From NCBI RefSeq assembly GCF_032595075.1, contig NZ_CP118735.1:586001-650000 (forward strand): a stretch of 64,000 bases of DNA, in the 5' to 3' direction. The position numbers were made by a program, and so were the translations under genes. Below the pieces are notes generated by a model. That model ran no database searches. It saw only the letters and a program-made list of their open reading frames with translations, and was not told where the DNA came from. Below are positions 14,053 through 22,581 of the stretch, piece after piece (positions within the stretch are counted from its first letter, which is position 1; each line of letters starts with the position of its first letter). Source of the stretch: Streptococcus sp. 29887. GTDB lineage: Bacteria; Bacillota; Bacilli; Lactobacillales; Streptococcaceae.

Positions 14053-16614
14053 ATGAAAATCAAAAGAAGTTCTAGCCAAAAACAAGTTCACAAATGGACT
14101 CGACTAGGTATTGGATTGCTTGCGGTCGCAGTTTTAGGTGGACTGGTTGAGCCAGTAGATTTTAAGGGAGTTGGTTCGACAGAGGTATATGCAAATGAGC
14201 AGGTGGATCCAGCTTTGGAAGCAAGAAAGGCTGAAATAAAGACCATGATCCAGAGCTACCGTGATTTAGTTGGTCAGATAAAAGCTCTTAATCCATCGGA
14301 CTATACAGAAGAATCCTGGAATAGAAATTACGAAGGCGATGTTCGGATTTATCTTGGAGCACAAAGTATTGCTACTGCTTACAATGATGATTTAACCTTT
14401 TCTTCATTGAGCTTGGATGGGGTTGATAATCACCAAACATTAAATGAGCTAAATGCAACCTATTTATTTGGTTATCAATTTGTTGAGAATGCTATCCCAA
14501 TCCTGAAGCAAGCCATGGCAGATTTAGTTCCTGTTTCAAAATCGCTTGAAACTCCGACAGACCAACCAATTGCTCCATCGTCAGATAGCAAGTCCGTCGA
14601 AACAACTGCTAATGAAACTGAGGGAAATAGCAAGTCAGAGTCAGACGCTTCAGTTCATCAAGTACCTAAAACTGCTACTTTTGTTGTTAAATTTTATAAT
14701 GAAGATGGTAGCGAAAGCTACACCAACTCTGAACAGGTAACGCTTTATCCAGATGGGGCCTATACATTTGATTTTAATGAAATTGATTATTCATTGAAAG
14801 AGGGACAAGATTTAACTTATCATTACGATGAAGTTGAAGATGGAGCAACTTATACCAGCGACCAGTTCAAGAAAGCGAGTAAATCAGAAGAGGGCGTGAC
14901 GAAAACAGTACGATTTACAAGCTATGATGATAGCGATCAGGTTTTATCAGAAGAGGTAGTGAATTTAAATCCTGGTGATAGCTATACATTTAGTTTCAAT
15001 CCTGAAACTCATCTCTCTTCAGAAACTCAGAAACTAGAATATAGTTATGAGGAGGTGACTGATGGCGATTCTCTGAGCTTATATTTAGTAAAAAAAGCAA
15101 AGAAATCCGATGATCAGTCTGTTACTTTTGATGTAATAACTAGATTGTTGTTCCATGAGGGTGGCGGAGTTGGTGACTATCCAATTGAGCACAAATCAAT
15201 TACTTTAAAATTTGGAGAAAGTATCACACTTGCCCCACCTGTCTATGAAGATTTTGAATTGTATTCATTAGATTCGGAGTTGCCGAATACCCCTAAAACG
15301 CTTACCAATGATGGAAAATCAGAAATAAAAGGGATGTATTCTTTTATCTATGCTTGGAAAGGGAAGGAAAGAAATGAGCTTCCTATACCTCCTAAAGACT
15401 ATACTGGAAAGGTATTGTCGGCAGTTGATCATTCTTATTTATTGAAAGTAGTACATGAAATAAATGGAGAATTTAGAGCTCTAACTTATTATTCTATTCC
15501 TTCTAAAAACTCCGTGGCTCCAGAGCTCTTAGTCAATTCTAATTATGGTCAGTTATCGAGCTATGTTGTATCTGATTTTTATGGTTCTCAAAATAACAGA
15601 AGGCAACTTACCTTGAGTTATCAGTATCCTAAAAATCAGATTCCAGAAAATACTGTTACCAGAATCCCATTGGCACAAGGAGTGTGGCCGACGATTGTTC
15701 CAGCTTCAAGTTCTGAGAAAGTGAAAGATACTTCTCCTAACGAAACGAAGCCAACTTCTGATGCTACAACTACAACCCCTTCCACACTGAGCGAAACGAA
15801 TTCTCAGCCTAAGCAAGAAGGCGAAACGACGACTACAGTAGGAAAGCCGGTCAATACCTCTACTAGCCCTGTCGAGCCAAGCACTGATCAAACTACTAAT
15901 CCTGTATCAGAAGAAATTAAACCGACAGTAAAAGAACAGCTGGAACCTAGTAAGGTCACTTCCCTTGATTCATATAAAGATGTGACCGAAACGTCATCGT
16001 CTGTAACTGTACGAGTGCGTGGTGAGGATGTGGCTAAGGTTGCCTCACTATCCGTTACGAAGGAAAATGATCCTGCAGTATTTGCCAAACTTCCTCAAGG
16101 CTTGGCAGAACATCAGGTTGATTTATACGATATTAAGACGCTTGATACTAGAGGTCAGTTTGTCCAAATCACTGAAGAAGCTACCGTAACCTTGCCAGTG
16201 GCAGCTGGAAAAGAGATTGAAAAGGTTATCTACTTCCTAGCAAGTACAGGAGCTGTTGAAGAATTACCATTTACTGTAGACAAGGCAACTAATCAAGTTA
16301 GCTTTGTTGTGAGTCATTTTTCACACTATGGTATCGTTTATCAGGCTAGCAAGCCTGTTAGTCAGGTTCAACCAGGCTCCGTAAGCCAATCAGTGCAGCC
16401 GGTGGTAGCTCCATCTATTCAAAGCAATCAGACTGGCTCAAGTAGCCACACGCAGACTAAAGGGACAACTGTCAAACCTGCATCAACTAGTCAGTCACAG
16501 GCAAAAACTTTACCAGCTACTGGTGAAGTCAGCTCCGTCCTACACCTGACAGGTCTGGGCTTACTGGGACTAGTAGGGCTAGTCGTGAAAAGACGCTCAC
16601 GCAAATCATCTTAA
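14053..16614 (+). CDS. LPXTG-anchored surface protein
   Basis: An 853-residue cell wall protein. A long signal peptide (cleavage probably after VYA, ~47) is followed by a helical N-terminal domain (~50-160), a Ser/Thr-rich linker, two related ~73-residue beta repeats (~207-280 and 282-354, each with a VKFYNEDG/VRFTSYDD start and a YTFDFN/YTFSFN core), a third diverged unit, a Ser/Thr/Pro stalk (~550-640), a beta domain ending SHFSHYGIVYQ, and a sortase signal LPATG at 820-824 with a hydrophobic tail and KRRSRKSS. Sortase A would link it to peptidoglycan. Adhesin-like in design, but no ligand can be named. GGAGG precedes the ATG. Expression probably depends on the T15 promoter. Confidence 0.9.
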   Translation: MKIKRSSSQKQVHKWTRLGIGLLAVAVLGGLVEPVDFKGVGSTEVYANEQVDPALEARKAEIKTMIQSYRDLVGQIKALNPSDYTEESWNRNYEGDVRIYLGAQSIATAYNDDLTFSSLSLDGVDNHQTLNELNATYLFGYQFVENAIPILKQAMADLVPVSKSLETPTDQPIAPSSDSKSVETTANETEGNSKSESDASVHQVPKTATFVVKFYNEDGSESYTNSEQVTLYPDGAYTFDFNEIDYSLKEGQDLTYHYDEVEDGATYTSDQFKKASKSEEGVTKTVRFTSYDDSDQVLSEEVVNLNPGDSYTFSFNPETHLSSETQKLEYSYEEVTDGDSLSLYLVKKAKKSDDQSVTFDVITRLLFHEGGGVGDYPIEHKSITLKFGESITLAPPVYEDFELYSLDSELPNTPKTLTNDGKSEIKGMYSFIYAWKGKERNELPIPPKDYTGKVLSAVDHSYLLKVVHEINGEFRALTYYSIPSKNSVAPELLVNSNYGQLSSYVVSDFYGSQNNRRQLTLSYQYPKNQIPENTVTRIPLAQGVWPTIVPASSSEKVKDTSPNETKPTSDATTTTPSTLSETNSQPKQEGETTTTVGKPVNTSTSPVEPSTDQTTNPVSEEIKPTVKEQLEPSKVTSLDSYKDVTETSSSVTVRVRGEDVAKVASLSVTKENDPAVFAKLPQGLAEHQVDLYDIKTLDTRGQFVQITEEATVTLPVAAGKEIEKVIYFLASTGAVEELPFTVDKATNQVSFVVSHFSHYGIVYQASKPVSQVQPGSVSQSVQPVVAPSIQSNQTGSSSHTQTKGTTVKPASTSQSQAKTLPATGEVSSVLHLTGLGLLGLVGLVVKRRSRKSS

Positions 16615-16628
16615 TCAAGAACCCTTTA

Positions 16629-16654
16629 AACGAGATTGAAAGATCTCGTTTTTT
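16629..16654 (+). terminator. Terminator of the LPXTG gene
   Basis: AACGAGAT, loop TGAAAG, ATCTCGTT and a T-run. Confidence 0.85.
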
Positions 16655-16696
16655 GTTGGTTTCTAGCAGTCGGCACTATCAAGCTCCGTCTTTCTA

Positions 16697-16705
16697 TGCT
16701 ATAAT
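16697..16705 (+). promoter_or_regulatory. Extended -10 promoter placed for a leaderless mRNA
   Basis: TGC-TATAAT ends at 16705 and the ATG is at 16712. A start 7 bases after the -10 falls on the A of the ATG, and no ribosome site fits. Confidence 0.6.
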
Positions 16706-16711
16706 GTACCT

Positions 16712-17209
16712 ATGAATAAAGAAGAAAAAAAATCAAATTACCAATTACTTTTGACCCAGTTGGAAGCTCTGTTAGATGGGGAAACCAACGCGCTTGCCAA
16801 TATGTCAAATGCTTCAGCTCTTCTCAATCAGGCTTTGCCTAATTCTGTCTTCACAGGTTTTTACTTATATGATGGGCAAGAATTGATTTTGGGGCCTTTT
16901 CAGGGTGGCGTTTCCTGTGTCCATATCTCACTTGGAAAGGGTGTCTGCGGTGAGGCTGCTGCCAAGCGCCAGACCATTCTCGTAGATGATGTTCGTCTGC
17001 ACGACAACTACATTTCTTGCGATGCGGCAGCCCTGTCAGAAATCGTGGTGCCCATGGTGAAGAACGGTCAGTTGCTGGGCGTTCTGGACTTGGATTCCAG
17101 ACTGGTGGCTGATTATGATGCCATTGACCAAGAATACCTAGAAGAGTTCGTTGCCCTCCTTGTAGAGAAAACGGACTGGAATTTTGCTATGTTTGGAGAA
17201 AAATCTTAA
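16712..17209 (+). CDS. Free methionine-(R)-sulfoxide reductase (GAF domain)
   Basis: A 165-residue single GAF domain. It keeps the three cysteines of fRMsr enzymes, in [14 protein letters not shown] and NYISCDAA (residues ~70-110), so it very likely reduces free methionine-R-sulfoxide with thioredoxin-type partners. [17 protein letters not shown] and [18 protein letters not shown] are typical of the family. Its TAA overlaps the ATG of dnaX by one base, so the pair is translationally coupled. The mRNA is predicted to be leaderless. Confidence 0.88.
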   Translation: MNKEEKKSNYQLLLTQLEALLDGETNALANMSNASALLNQALPNSVFTGFYLYDGQELILGPFQGGVSCVHISLGKGVCGEAAAKRQTILVDDVRLHDNYISCDAAALSEIVVPMVKNGQLLGVLDLDSRLVADYDAIDQEYLEEFVALLVEKTDWNFAMFGEKS

Positions 17210-18876
17210 TGTACCAAGCTTTATATCGGAAGTACCGCAGCCAGACCTTTGGAGAGATGGTGGGGCAGGAAGTGGTGGCGACCACCCTCAAGCAAGCCAT
17301 TGAGCAGGGGAAAATCAGCCATGCCTATCTCTTTTCAGGTCCTCGTGGTACGGGGAAGACTTCGGCGGCCAAAATTTTTGCCAAGGCCATGAACTGTCCC
17401 AATCAGGTGGATGGTGAGCCTTGTAACGATTGCTATATCTGTCAGGCCATTACCGAGGGAAGTCTAGAAGATGTGATTGAAATTGACGCGGCATCAAACA
17501 ATGGTGTCGATGAAATCCGTGACATTCGGGACAAATCGACCTATGCACCAAGTCTTGCCACCTACAAGGTTTATATCATTGACGAGGTCCACATGCTGTC
17601 AACCGGGGCTTTTAACGCCCTCTTGAAGACCTTGGAGGAGCCGACTGAGAATGTGGTCTTTATCCTAGCCACGACGGAGTTGCACAAGATTCCTGCGACC
17701 ATTTTGTCGAGGGTGCAACGCTTTGAGTTCAAGTCCATCAAGGTGACGGATATTCAGGCCCATTTGGCTAAGATTTTGAGCCAGGAAGGTCTGGCTTTTG
17801 ACGAGCAGGCTTTGACTATCATTGCCCGTCGTGCAGAAGGTGGGATGCGGGATGCCCTGTCTATTTTGGACCAAGCTCTCAGTCTCAGCCATGACCAGAA
17901 GGTTACCTTGGAAATTGCCGAGGAAATCACGGGTTCCATTAGCCTGCGCGCTCTAGATGACTATATAGCTAGTCTGCGTCAGGCGGACAGTGTGTCGGCA
18001 CTGGGACACCTGCAGATCTTGTTTGACCAGGGCAAGAGCATGAGCCGTTTTGCGACAGACCTCTTGCATTATCTGCGGGATCTCCTCATCGTTCGGACTG
18101 GCGGTGAGAATACCCACCTGACGGCTGGTTTTACGGACAATCTATCACTGGCTCAGGATCGAATTTTTACCATGATTGAGTTGGTGACCAAGGGCTTGGC
18201 GGACATCAAGTCCAGCCCCCAACCCAAGATTTACGCTGAAATGATGACTATTCGTTTGGCTGAATGTGGTTCTACTTCGGGGGCAATGGCAGAGCTGCCA
18301 GCGGATTTGCTCAGCCAAATCAGTAAACTACAAGAACAAGTGGCTGACTTACAGAAGCAATTGAGCCAACTCTCTAGCCAGCCAAGTGCTGCCAAGCCCG
18401 TTTCACGCAAGCCACAAGCACCGAAAAAATACCGACTGGATACCAGCAAGGTTCATGCTATTTTGCAGGAAGCCATGGAAAATCCAGCTCAGGCGCGTGA
18501 GAATTTGACCCGCCTGCAAAATGCCTGGGGTGAAATTATTGAGAGCTTGTCAGGAGCAGATCGTGCCTTGCTTGTTGGTTCCCAGCCAGTAGCTGCCAAT
18601 GAAAACCACGCCATTCTTGCATTTGAATCCCCACTCAATGCCGAACAGACCATGAAACGGGATAATCTAAACACCATGTTTGGCAACATTCTCAGCAAGG
18701 CCGCAGGTTTTTCACCACAGATTTTGGCCATTGCTCAGGAAGATTGGGTCAGCATACGAGCTGAATTTTCAGCCAAGGCCAAGGGGCAAAAAACACAAGA
18801 AAGAGTTAAAGAAGAAAGCCCTGTTCCAGAAGAATTTGGCTTTCTAGCAGACACCGTTGAGATAGTAAATGATTGA
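17209..18876 (+). CDS. dnaX: DNA polymerase III subunit gamma/tau
   Basis: Clamp-loader ATPase of the replisome, 555 residues. AAA+ motifs are GPRGTGKTS (~44), the zinc-binding CPNQVDGEPCNDCYIC (~63-78), Walker B YIIDEVHML (~121) and the arginine-finger SRVQRF (~167). A coiled segment (ISKLQEQVADLQKQLSQL, ~365-382) precedes the C-terminal tau-like domain. I saw no convincing slippery site for making a shorter gamma form; A6 at 18423-18428 is not in a heptamer. It shares a promoter with the fRMsr gene. Confidence 0.95.
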   Translation: MYQALYRKYRSQTFGEMVGQEVVATTLKQAIEQGKISHAYLFSGPRGTGKTSAAKIFAKAMNCPNQVDGEPCNDCYICQAITEGSLEDVIEIDAASNNGVDEIRDIRDKSTYAPSLATYKVYIIDEVHMLSTGAFNALLKTLEEPTENVVFILATTELHKIPATILSRVQRFEFKSIKVTDIQAHLAKILSQEGLAFDEQALTIIARRAEGGMRDALSILDQALSLSHDQKVTLEIAEEITGSISLRALDDYIASLRQADSVSALGHLQILFDQGKSMSRFATDLLHYLRDLLIVRTGGENTHLTAGFTDNLSLAQDRIFTMIELVTKGLADIKSSPQPKIYAEMMTIRLAECGSTSGAMAELPADLLSQISKLQEQVADLQKQLSQLSSQPSAAKPVSRKPQAPKKYRLDTSKVHAILQEAMENPAQARENLTRLQNAWGEIIESLSGADRALLVGSQPVAANENHAILAFESPLNAEQTMKRDNLNTMFGNILSKAAGFSPQILAIAQEDWVSIRAEFSAKAKGQKTQERVKEESPVPEEFGFLADTVEIVND

Positions 18877-18962
18877 TAGCAATATCGGTCTTAGGACTGA
18901 TGTGAAATATGCTTGATTAAAGTATACTATAGTCAATCCTAAATATTTTTCATAATCTCCTT

Positions 18963-18992
18963 AAGAAAGCACCGACTGAGTTGGTGTTTTCT
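18963..18992 (+). terminator. Hairpin after dnaX
   Basis: AAGAAAGCACC pairs with GGTGTTTTCTT with one bulge. It is probably the first of two terminators after dnaX. Confidence 0.55.
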
Positions 18993-19025
18993 TGTTTAGC
19001 TAGCATACATAGAAAGAAGGGGTAT

Positions 19026-19053
19026 AAAAAATCAGCCAGTTGGCTGATTTTTT
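19026..19053. terminator. Perfect bidirectional terminator
   Basis: AAAAAATCAGCCA, GT, TGGCTGATTTTTT. It overlaps the -35 area of the next promoter; the -10 starts three bases later. Confidence 0.85.
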
Positions 19054-19061
19054 GGTATAAT
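19053..19061 (+). promoter_or_regulatory. Extended -10 promoter placed for a leaderless mRNA
   Basis: TGG-TATAAT ends at 19061; the ATG is at 19068, the expected transcript start. Confidence 0.55.
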
Positions 19062-19067
19062 TTAGCT

Positions 19068-19256
19068 ATGAAAATGTCACAATTTCTTTTCTTGTCTATT
19101 TCGACACTTATTGCAGTTTACTTTATGAATATCTCTATTCTCTCCAAGGATTTTTTGCTTGCGGGTATTTTTGCCTTCATAGCTTTTCGCAACCTCCACT
19201 TTGCTTACAAGGTGACACGATTTATTCGTTTGGTGGAGAAGCAGACCAAGAAGTAA
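19068..19256 (+). CDS. Small membrane protein, DUF3272-like
   Basis: A 62-residue protein with two hydrophobic segments (residues ~4-20 and ~25-42) and a basic tail ending KQTKK. The frame is open further upstream to 18981, but that part crosses a terminator and the -10 box, so ATG 19068 is the likely start. Small proteins of this size between dnaX and birA are, from memory, DUF3272 in streptococci; function unknown. The last 35 bases overlap the end of birA on the other strand. Confidence 0.7.
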   Translation: MKMSQFLFLSISTLIAVYFMNISILSKDFLLAGIFAFIAFRNLHFAYKVTRFIRLVEKQTKK

Positions 19257-20178
19257 GGCTGATTTCTCCGCTGGAGATGATTTTTGCCTTGCCGTTATCC
19301 AGTTGGATGACTAGATTGCCTGTGTCGGTGACGGCAATGGCTGTTCCCCTGAATTCAACCTGATTTTCTACAAAGCTCACTTGTTGCCCCACGACAAGTG
19401 ATTTTTCTTTATAAAGGGCAATCAATTCTTTTTCATCGGTTTCTAAAAAGGCTTTCCAGATGGCTGTAATCATCTGATTGCGGGTAAATGGTGGCTGGTC
19501 GTCAAAGAGGTTTCCAGCGGATTGCTGGAGCTCTTTTGGAAAATCATCGATATGAACATTGATACCCACTCCAATAATGACATCAGTCACTCGTTGGTTT
19601 TCCATGGAAGAGATTGCTTCTGTTAAAATGCCAGCTACTTTTTTCTGTCCCAGATAAATGTCATTGACCCACTTGATTTGGACATCTAGGTCACAGAGGG
19701 ATTGAATGGCCTTGACAACAGCGGCGGCAGCCAGAATAGTATAGGGTTTAAATTCAAGGAAGGGGACATTTGGAGAAAGGCGGAGGGACATATAGATACC
19801 GCCTGACTTGGAAGCATAAAATGGACGCCCAAAGCGCCCCTTGGCTCTATTTTGATGGGGAGCTAGGTAGAGGGCTGGACTTTTATGACCGGATTCAATA
19901 CCTTGCTTGGCATCTAGCTGGGTCGAGTCACTGTCGGCTTTGAGGTGGACAGGTAGTTGGAGTTCTTCGGCAATCAAGTCTGGCAGGAGTAAGTCGCCTT
20001 CAGCCAATTTGTAGCCACGATTGCGGGCGGCCTCAATGGTCAGTCCGTGTGCCTCTAACTGGCGAATAGCTTTCCAGATGGAGGTCCGAGAAATACCTAA
20101 TTCCTGTGCCAAGTCTTCTCCGCTGATGTAGTCTTCTTTTTCTTTTAATAGTAAATAAATCTTCTGGTAGGTTTTCAT
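19222..20178 (-). CDS. birA: Bifunctional biotin ligase / biotin repressor
   Basis: Attaches biotin to acetyl-CoA carboxylase; 318 residues. The N-terminal helix-turn-helix (SGEDLAQELGISRTSIWKAI) indicates a DNA-binding repressor form. The catalytic domain shows NRAKGRFGRPFYAS (the biotinyl-AMP loop), GGIYMSLRLSP, KWVNDIYLGQKKVAGIL and the small SH3-like C-terminal domain. On the minus strand TGC-TATAAT is followed six bases later by the ATG, so its mRNA should be leaderless; an AGG-type ribosome site is absent. Its 3' end overlaps the small membrane protein gene convergently. Confidence 0.92.
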   Translation of the reverse strand: MKTYQKIYLLLKEKEDYISGEDLAQELGISRTSIWKAIRQLEAHGLTIEAARNRGYKLAEGDLLLPDLIAEELQLPVHLKADSDSTQLDAKQGIESGHKSPALYLAPHQNRAKGRFGRPFYASKSGGIYMSLRLSPNVPFLEFKPYTILAAAAVVKAIQSLCDLDVQIKWVNDIYLGQKKVAGILTEAISSMENQRVTDVIIGVGINVHIDDFPKELQQSAGNLFDDQPPFTRNQMITAIWKAFLETDEKELIALYKEKSLVVGQQVSFVENQVEFRGTAIAVTDTGNLVIQLDNGKAKIISSGEISLTSWSASPPNE

Positions 20179-20184
20179 GTCTTC

Positions 20185-20193
20185 ATTATAGCA
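20185..20193 (-). promoter_or_regulatory. Extended -10 promoter of birA placed for a leaderless mRNA
   Basis: Minus strand TGC-TATAAT, six bases, ATG. Divergent from the pepA promoter (TGA-TATAAT at 20212-20220). Confidence 0.6.
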
Positions 20194-20211
20194 AAAAAAT
20201 GTCCTAAAACA

Positions 20212-20220
20212 TGATATAAT
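20212..20220 (+). promoter_or_regulatory. Extended -10 promoter of pepA
   Basis: TGA-TATAAT; ATG 20243 follows with an AAGGAGG ribosome site. Confidence 0.6.
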
Positions 20221-20242
20221 AGTTTAAAATAAGGAGGTTTTC

Positions 20243-21277
20243 ATGAAGACACTTGATTACATCGTTAAACTAACCAACACTCCGTCGCCAACGGGCTATA
20301 CGACGGATATGATGAACTACATCAAGGCAGAAGTAGAAGGTTTCGGCTATGAGGCTATCAAGACCGCCAAGGGAGGCGTTTTGGTGACAGTTCCTGGGGA
20401 AAATGACCAGAAACACCGAATGTTGACTGCTCATCTGGACACTTTGGGTGCCATGGTCCGTGCAGTTAAGCCAGACGGCCGACTTAAAATGGATTTGGTA
20501 GGGGGATTTGGCTACCCTTCTATTGAGGGAGAAAACTGCCTCGTCCATTGTGCCAAAAATGGTAAGACCTTTACGGGTACGATTTTGATGCACCAGACCT
20601 CTGTCCATGTCTATCGAGATGCCAGCACAGCCGAGCGTAACCAGACCAATATGGAAATTCGTTTGGATGAAAAAGTGACCAGTGCCGATCAGACGCGGGC
20701 CTTAGGGATTGAAGTCGGTGACTTTATCTCCTTTGATCCAAGGACTATTGTGACAGAAACAGGCTTTATCAAGAGCCGCCACCTTGATGATAAGGTTTCA
20801 GCTGCGATCTTGCTCCATCTTTTGAAGGTTTATAAGGAAGAGGGAGTGGCCCTGCCTTACACGACCCATTTCTATTTTTCCAATAATGAAGAAATTGGTT
20901 ACGGTGCCAATTCCAGCATTCCTGCTCAGGTGGTTGAGTATCTAGCGGTGGATATGGGGGCAATGGGCGACGACCAGCAGACAGATGAATATACAGTTTC
21001 TATCTGCGTCAAGGATGGTTCAGGCCCTTATCATTACGAACTCCGTCAGCACTTGGTAGCCTTGGCGGAGAGGGATGGTATTCCATATAAATTAGACATT
21101 TATCCATATTATGGTTCGGATGCTTCAGCAGCCATGCGAGCAGGTGCAGATGTCAAGCACGCCCTACTAGGTGCGGGGATTGAGTCTAGCCATTCTTATG
21201 AACGCACCCATCTGGATTCTGTTCAGGCGACTGAGCGAATGGTGGATGCCTATTTAAAATCAGCAATGGTAGACTAA
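20243..21277 (+). CDS. pepA: M42 family glutamyl aminopeptidase
   Basis: Cytosolic metal-dependent aminopeptidase, 344 residues, that in lactic acid bacteria removes N-terminal Glu/Asp from peptides. The dinuclear metal ligands are visible: His in TAHLDTLGAMV (~66), Asp in RHLDDKVSAA (~181), the Glu pair in NNEEIGYG (~214), Asp in LAVDMGAMG (~237) and His in SSHSYERTH near the end. First of three closely spaced plus-strand genes; only one base separates its stop from the next ATG. Confidence 0.92.
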   Translation: MKTLDYIVKLTNTPSPTGYTTDMMNYIKAEVEGFGYEAIKTAKGGVLVTVPGENDQKHRMLTAHLDTLGAMVRAVKPDGRLKMDLVGGFGYPSIEGENCLVHCAKNGKTFTGTILMHQTSVHVYRDASTAERNQTNMEIRLDEKVTSADQTRALGIEVGDFISFDPRTIVTETGFIKSRHLDDKVSAAILLHLLKVYKEEGVALPYTTHFYFSNNEEIGYGANSSIPAQVVEYLAVDMGAMGDDQQTDEYTVSICVKDGSGPYHYELRQHLVALAERDGIPYKLDIYPYYGSDASAAMRAGADVKHALLGAGIESSHSYERTHLDSVQATERMVDAYLKSAMVD

Positions 21278-21278
21278 G

Positions 21279-22016
21279 ATGAATGAAAACCGTTTTTTAG
21301 AGCTCTTTAATGACCTAGACAAGGTCTTGCGCAAGGTCTGTCAAGTTGAGGATGGGGAACATGCGGATGTTGGTTCCATGTTGGCCAAGGCCAAGGACTT
21401 AAGCCCAGTCAATCCTGTCCAAGCCAACTGGGACAATCTCTATGTAGCTCGGCAGTTACGCAATCTTGTGGTCCATGAAAGACGAACAGGCTTGAAAGAA
21501 GTGGCTCAGCCTTCACAAGAGTTAATTTCTGTTTTGGAAAAGGTTATTGCCCAGTACCAAGAACCGATTACTATCGCAGACTATTTGCAAAAGACCCAGA
21601 AACTCAAGCCTATTCTGTTTGATAGTCGGGATAAGTTGACCAGGGCTTTAGAAATCGTAGAGCGTGAGCATGTTTCCAAATTTCCTATCTTTTCAGGCAC
21701 ATCCTATCAGGGTTTGGTGTCAGATAAGGGATTGGCAAATTGGTTGGCCAAGGCTAGTAAGGAAACGGGCTCTATCCGTGAAAAATTAGAAAAAGCCAGT
21801 CTGGCGGATGTCTTGGCTTGCGAGGAGGATAGTATTCAGGTGCTTATTTTGCCAACTGATACAAGCCTTTACCAGCTGATCAATCATTTTGAAGGAAGAA
21901 AACGGACAACTGTTTTGGTTACTCGTCAAAATAATGAGAAGCTTCATTCTCCTGAAGATATTGTTGGTATCATTACGGCACAAGATATAGCAGAAATTTA
22001 TGGAATGGTGGATTGA
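21279..22016 (+). CDS. CBS-domain protein with N-terminal HEPN-like helical region
   Basis: A 245-residue protein of unknown role. The first ~110 residues are helical and include ARQLRNLVVHERRTG, which resembles the Arg-x4-6-His motif of HEPN/DUF4145-like domains; the rest holds one or two weak CBS repeats (SKFPIFSGTSYQGLVSD and VLVTRQNNEKLHSPEDIVG followed by ITAQDIAEIYGM). CBS domains usually bind adenine nucleotides. It is coupled to pepA and precedes the dCMP deaminase gene by 16 bases. The HEPN suggestion is a guess from one motif. Confidence 0.65.
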   Translation: MNENRFLELFNDLDKVLRKVCQVEDGEHADVGSMLAKAKDLSPVNPVQANWDNLYVARQLRNLVVHERRTGLKEVAQPSQELISVLEKVIAQYQEPITIADYLQKTQKLKPILFDSRDKLTRALEIVEREHVSKFPIFSGTSYQGLVSDKGLANWLAKASKETGSIREKLEKASLADVLACEEDSIQVLILPTDTSLYQLINHFEGRKRTTVLVTRQNNEKLHSPEDIVGIITAQDIAEIYGMVD

Positions 22017-22032
22017 GTGGAAGGGAGAAATC

Positions 22033-22500
22033 ATGTCAACAAATCGTTTAGCCTGGGATGAATATTTTGCGGCCCAAGCTCTCTTGATTGCCAATCGGGC
22101 GACTTGTAAGCGGGCCAAGGTCGGTGCGGTTTTGGTTAAGGATAATAAGGTCATTGCGACGGGCTATAATGGTTCTGTTTCAGGAACCGAGCATTGTTTG
22201 GATCAGGAATGCCTCATGATTGATGGTCATTGTGCTAGGACCCTGCATGCGGAAGTCAATGCCATTTTACAAGGAGCGGAAAGGGGAATTCCAAAAGGGT
22301 TTACTGCCTATGTGACCCATTTCCCCTGCCTCAATTGTTCCAAGCAATTGCTACAGGTTGGTTGTAAGCGTGTCGTCTATATCAACGAATACCGAATGGA
22401 TGACTATGCCCAGTATCTTTACAAGGAAAAGGGCTGTGAGCTGGTTCATTTACAACTGGAAACTGTTAAAAAGGCGATTGCAGAAGCAGAATTTATTTAG
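22033..22500 (+). CDS. dCMP deaminase / ComE operon protein 2 family
   Basis: Zinc-dependent cytidine/deoxycytidylate deaminase, 155 residues, giving dUMP for thymidylate synthesis. The active-site boxes are LHAEVNAI (His and catalytic Glu, ~73) and PCLNCSKQL (the two zinc Cys, ~98). A Cys/His cluster around EHCLDQECLMIDGHCART indicates the second zinc site typical of dCMP deaminases. ATG 22033 with AAGGGAG is chosen; the frame extends to 22000 inside the previous gene. Last gene of the pepA-CBS-deaminase group. Confidence 0.88.
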   Translation: MSTNRLAWDEYFAAQALLIANRATCKRAKVGAVLVKDNKVIATGYNGSVSGTEHCLDQECLMIDGHCARTLHAEVNAILQGAERGIPKGFTAYVTHFPCLNCSKQLLQVGCKRVVYINEYRMDDYAQYLYKEKGCELVHLQLETVKKAIAEAEFI

Positions 22501-22566
22501 TAAGGGAGGTTGTCTTGCACACCTCTCTTTATTTTTTAGAAAATACTAGGATAGTCGGTCAATCTA

Positions 22567-22575
22567 TGCTATACT
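22567..22575 (+). promoter_or_regulatory. Extended -10 promoter of metK
   Basis: TGC-TATACT; the riboswitch starts at the predicted transcript start (~22582). Confidence 0.6.
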
Positions 22576-22581
22576 AGAAAC

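Noticed and set aside
18419..18430. Programmed frameshift in dnaX at an A6 run
   Set aside because: No X-XXY-YYZ heptamer in frame and no stimulatory stem seen; tau alone is likely.
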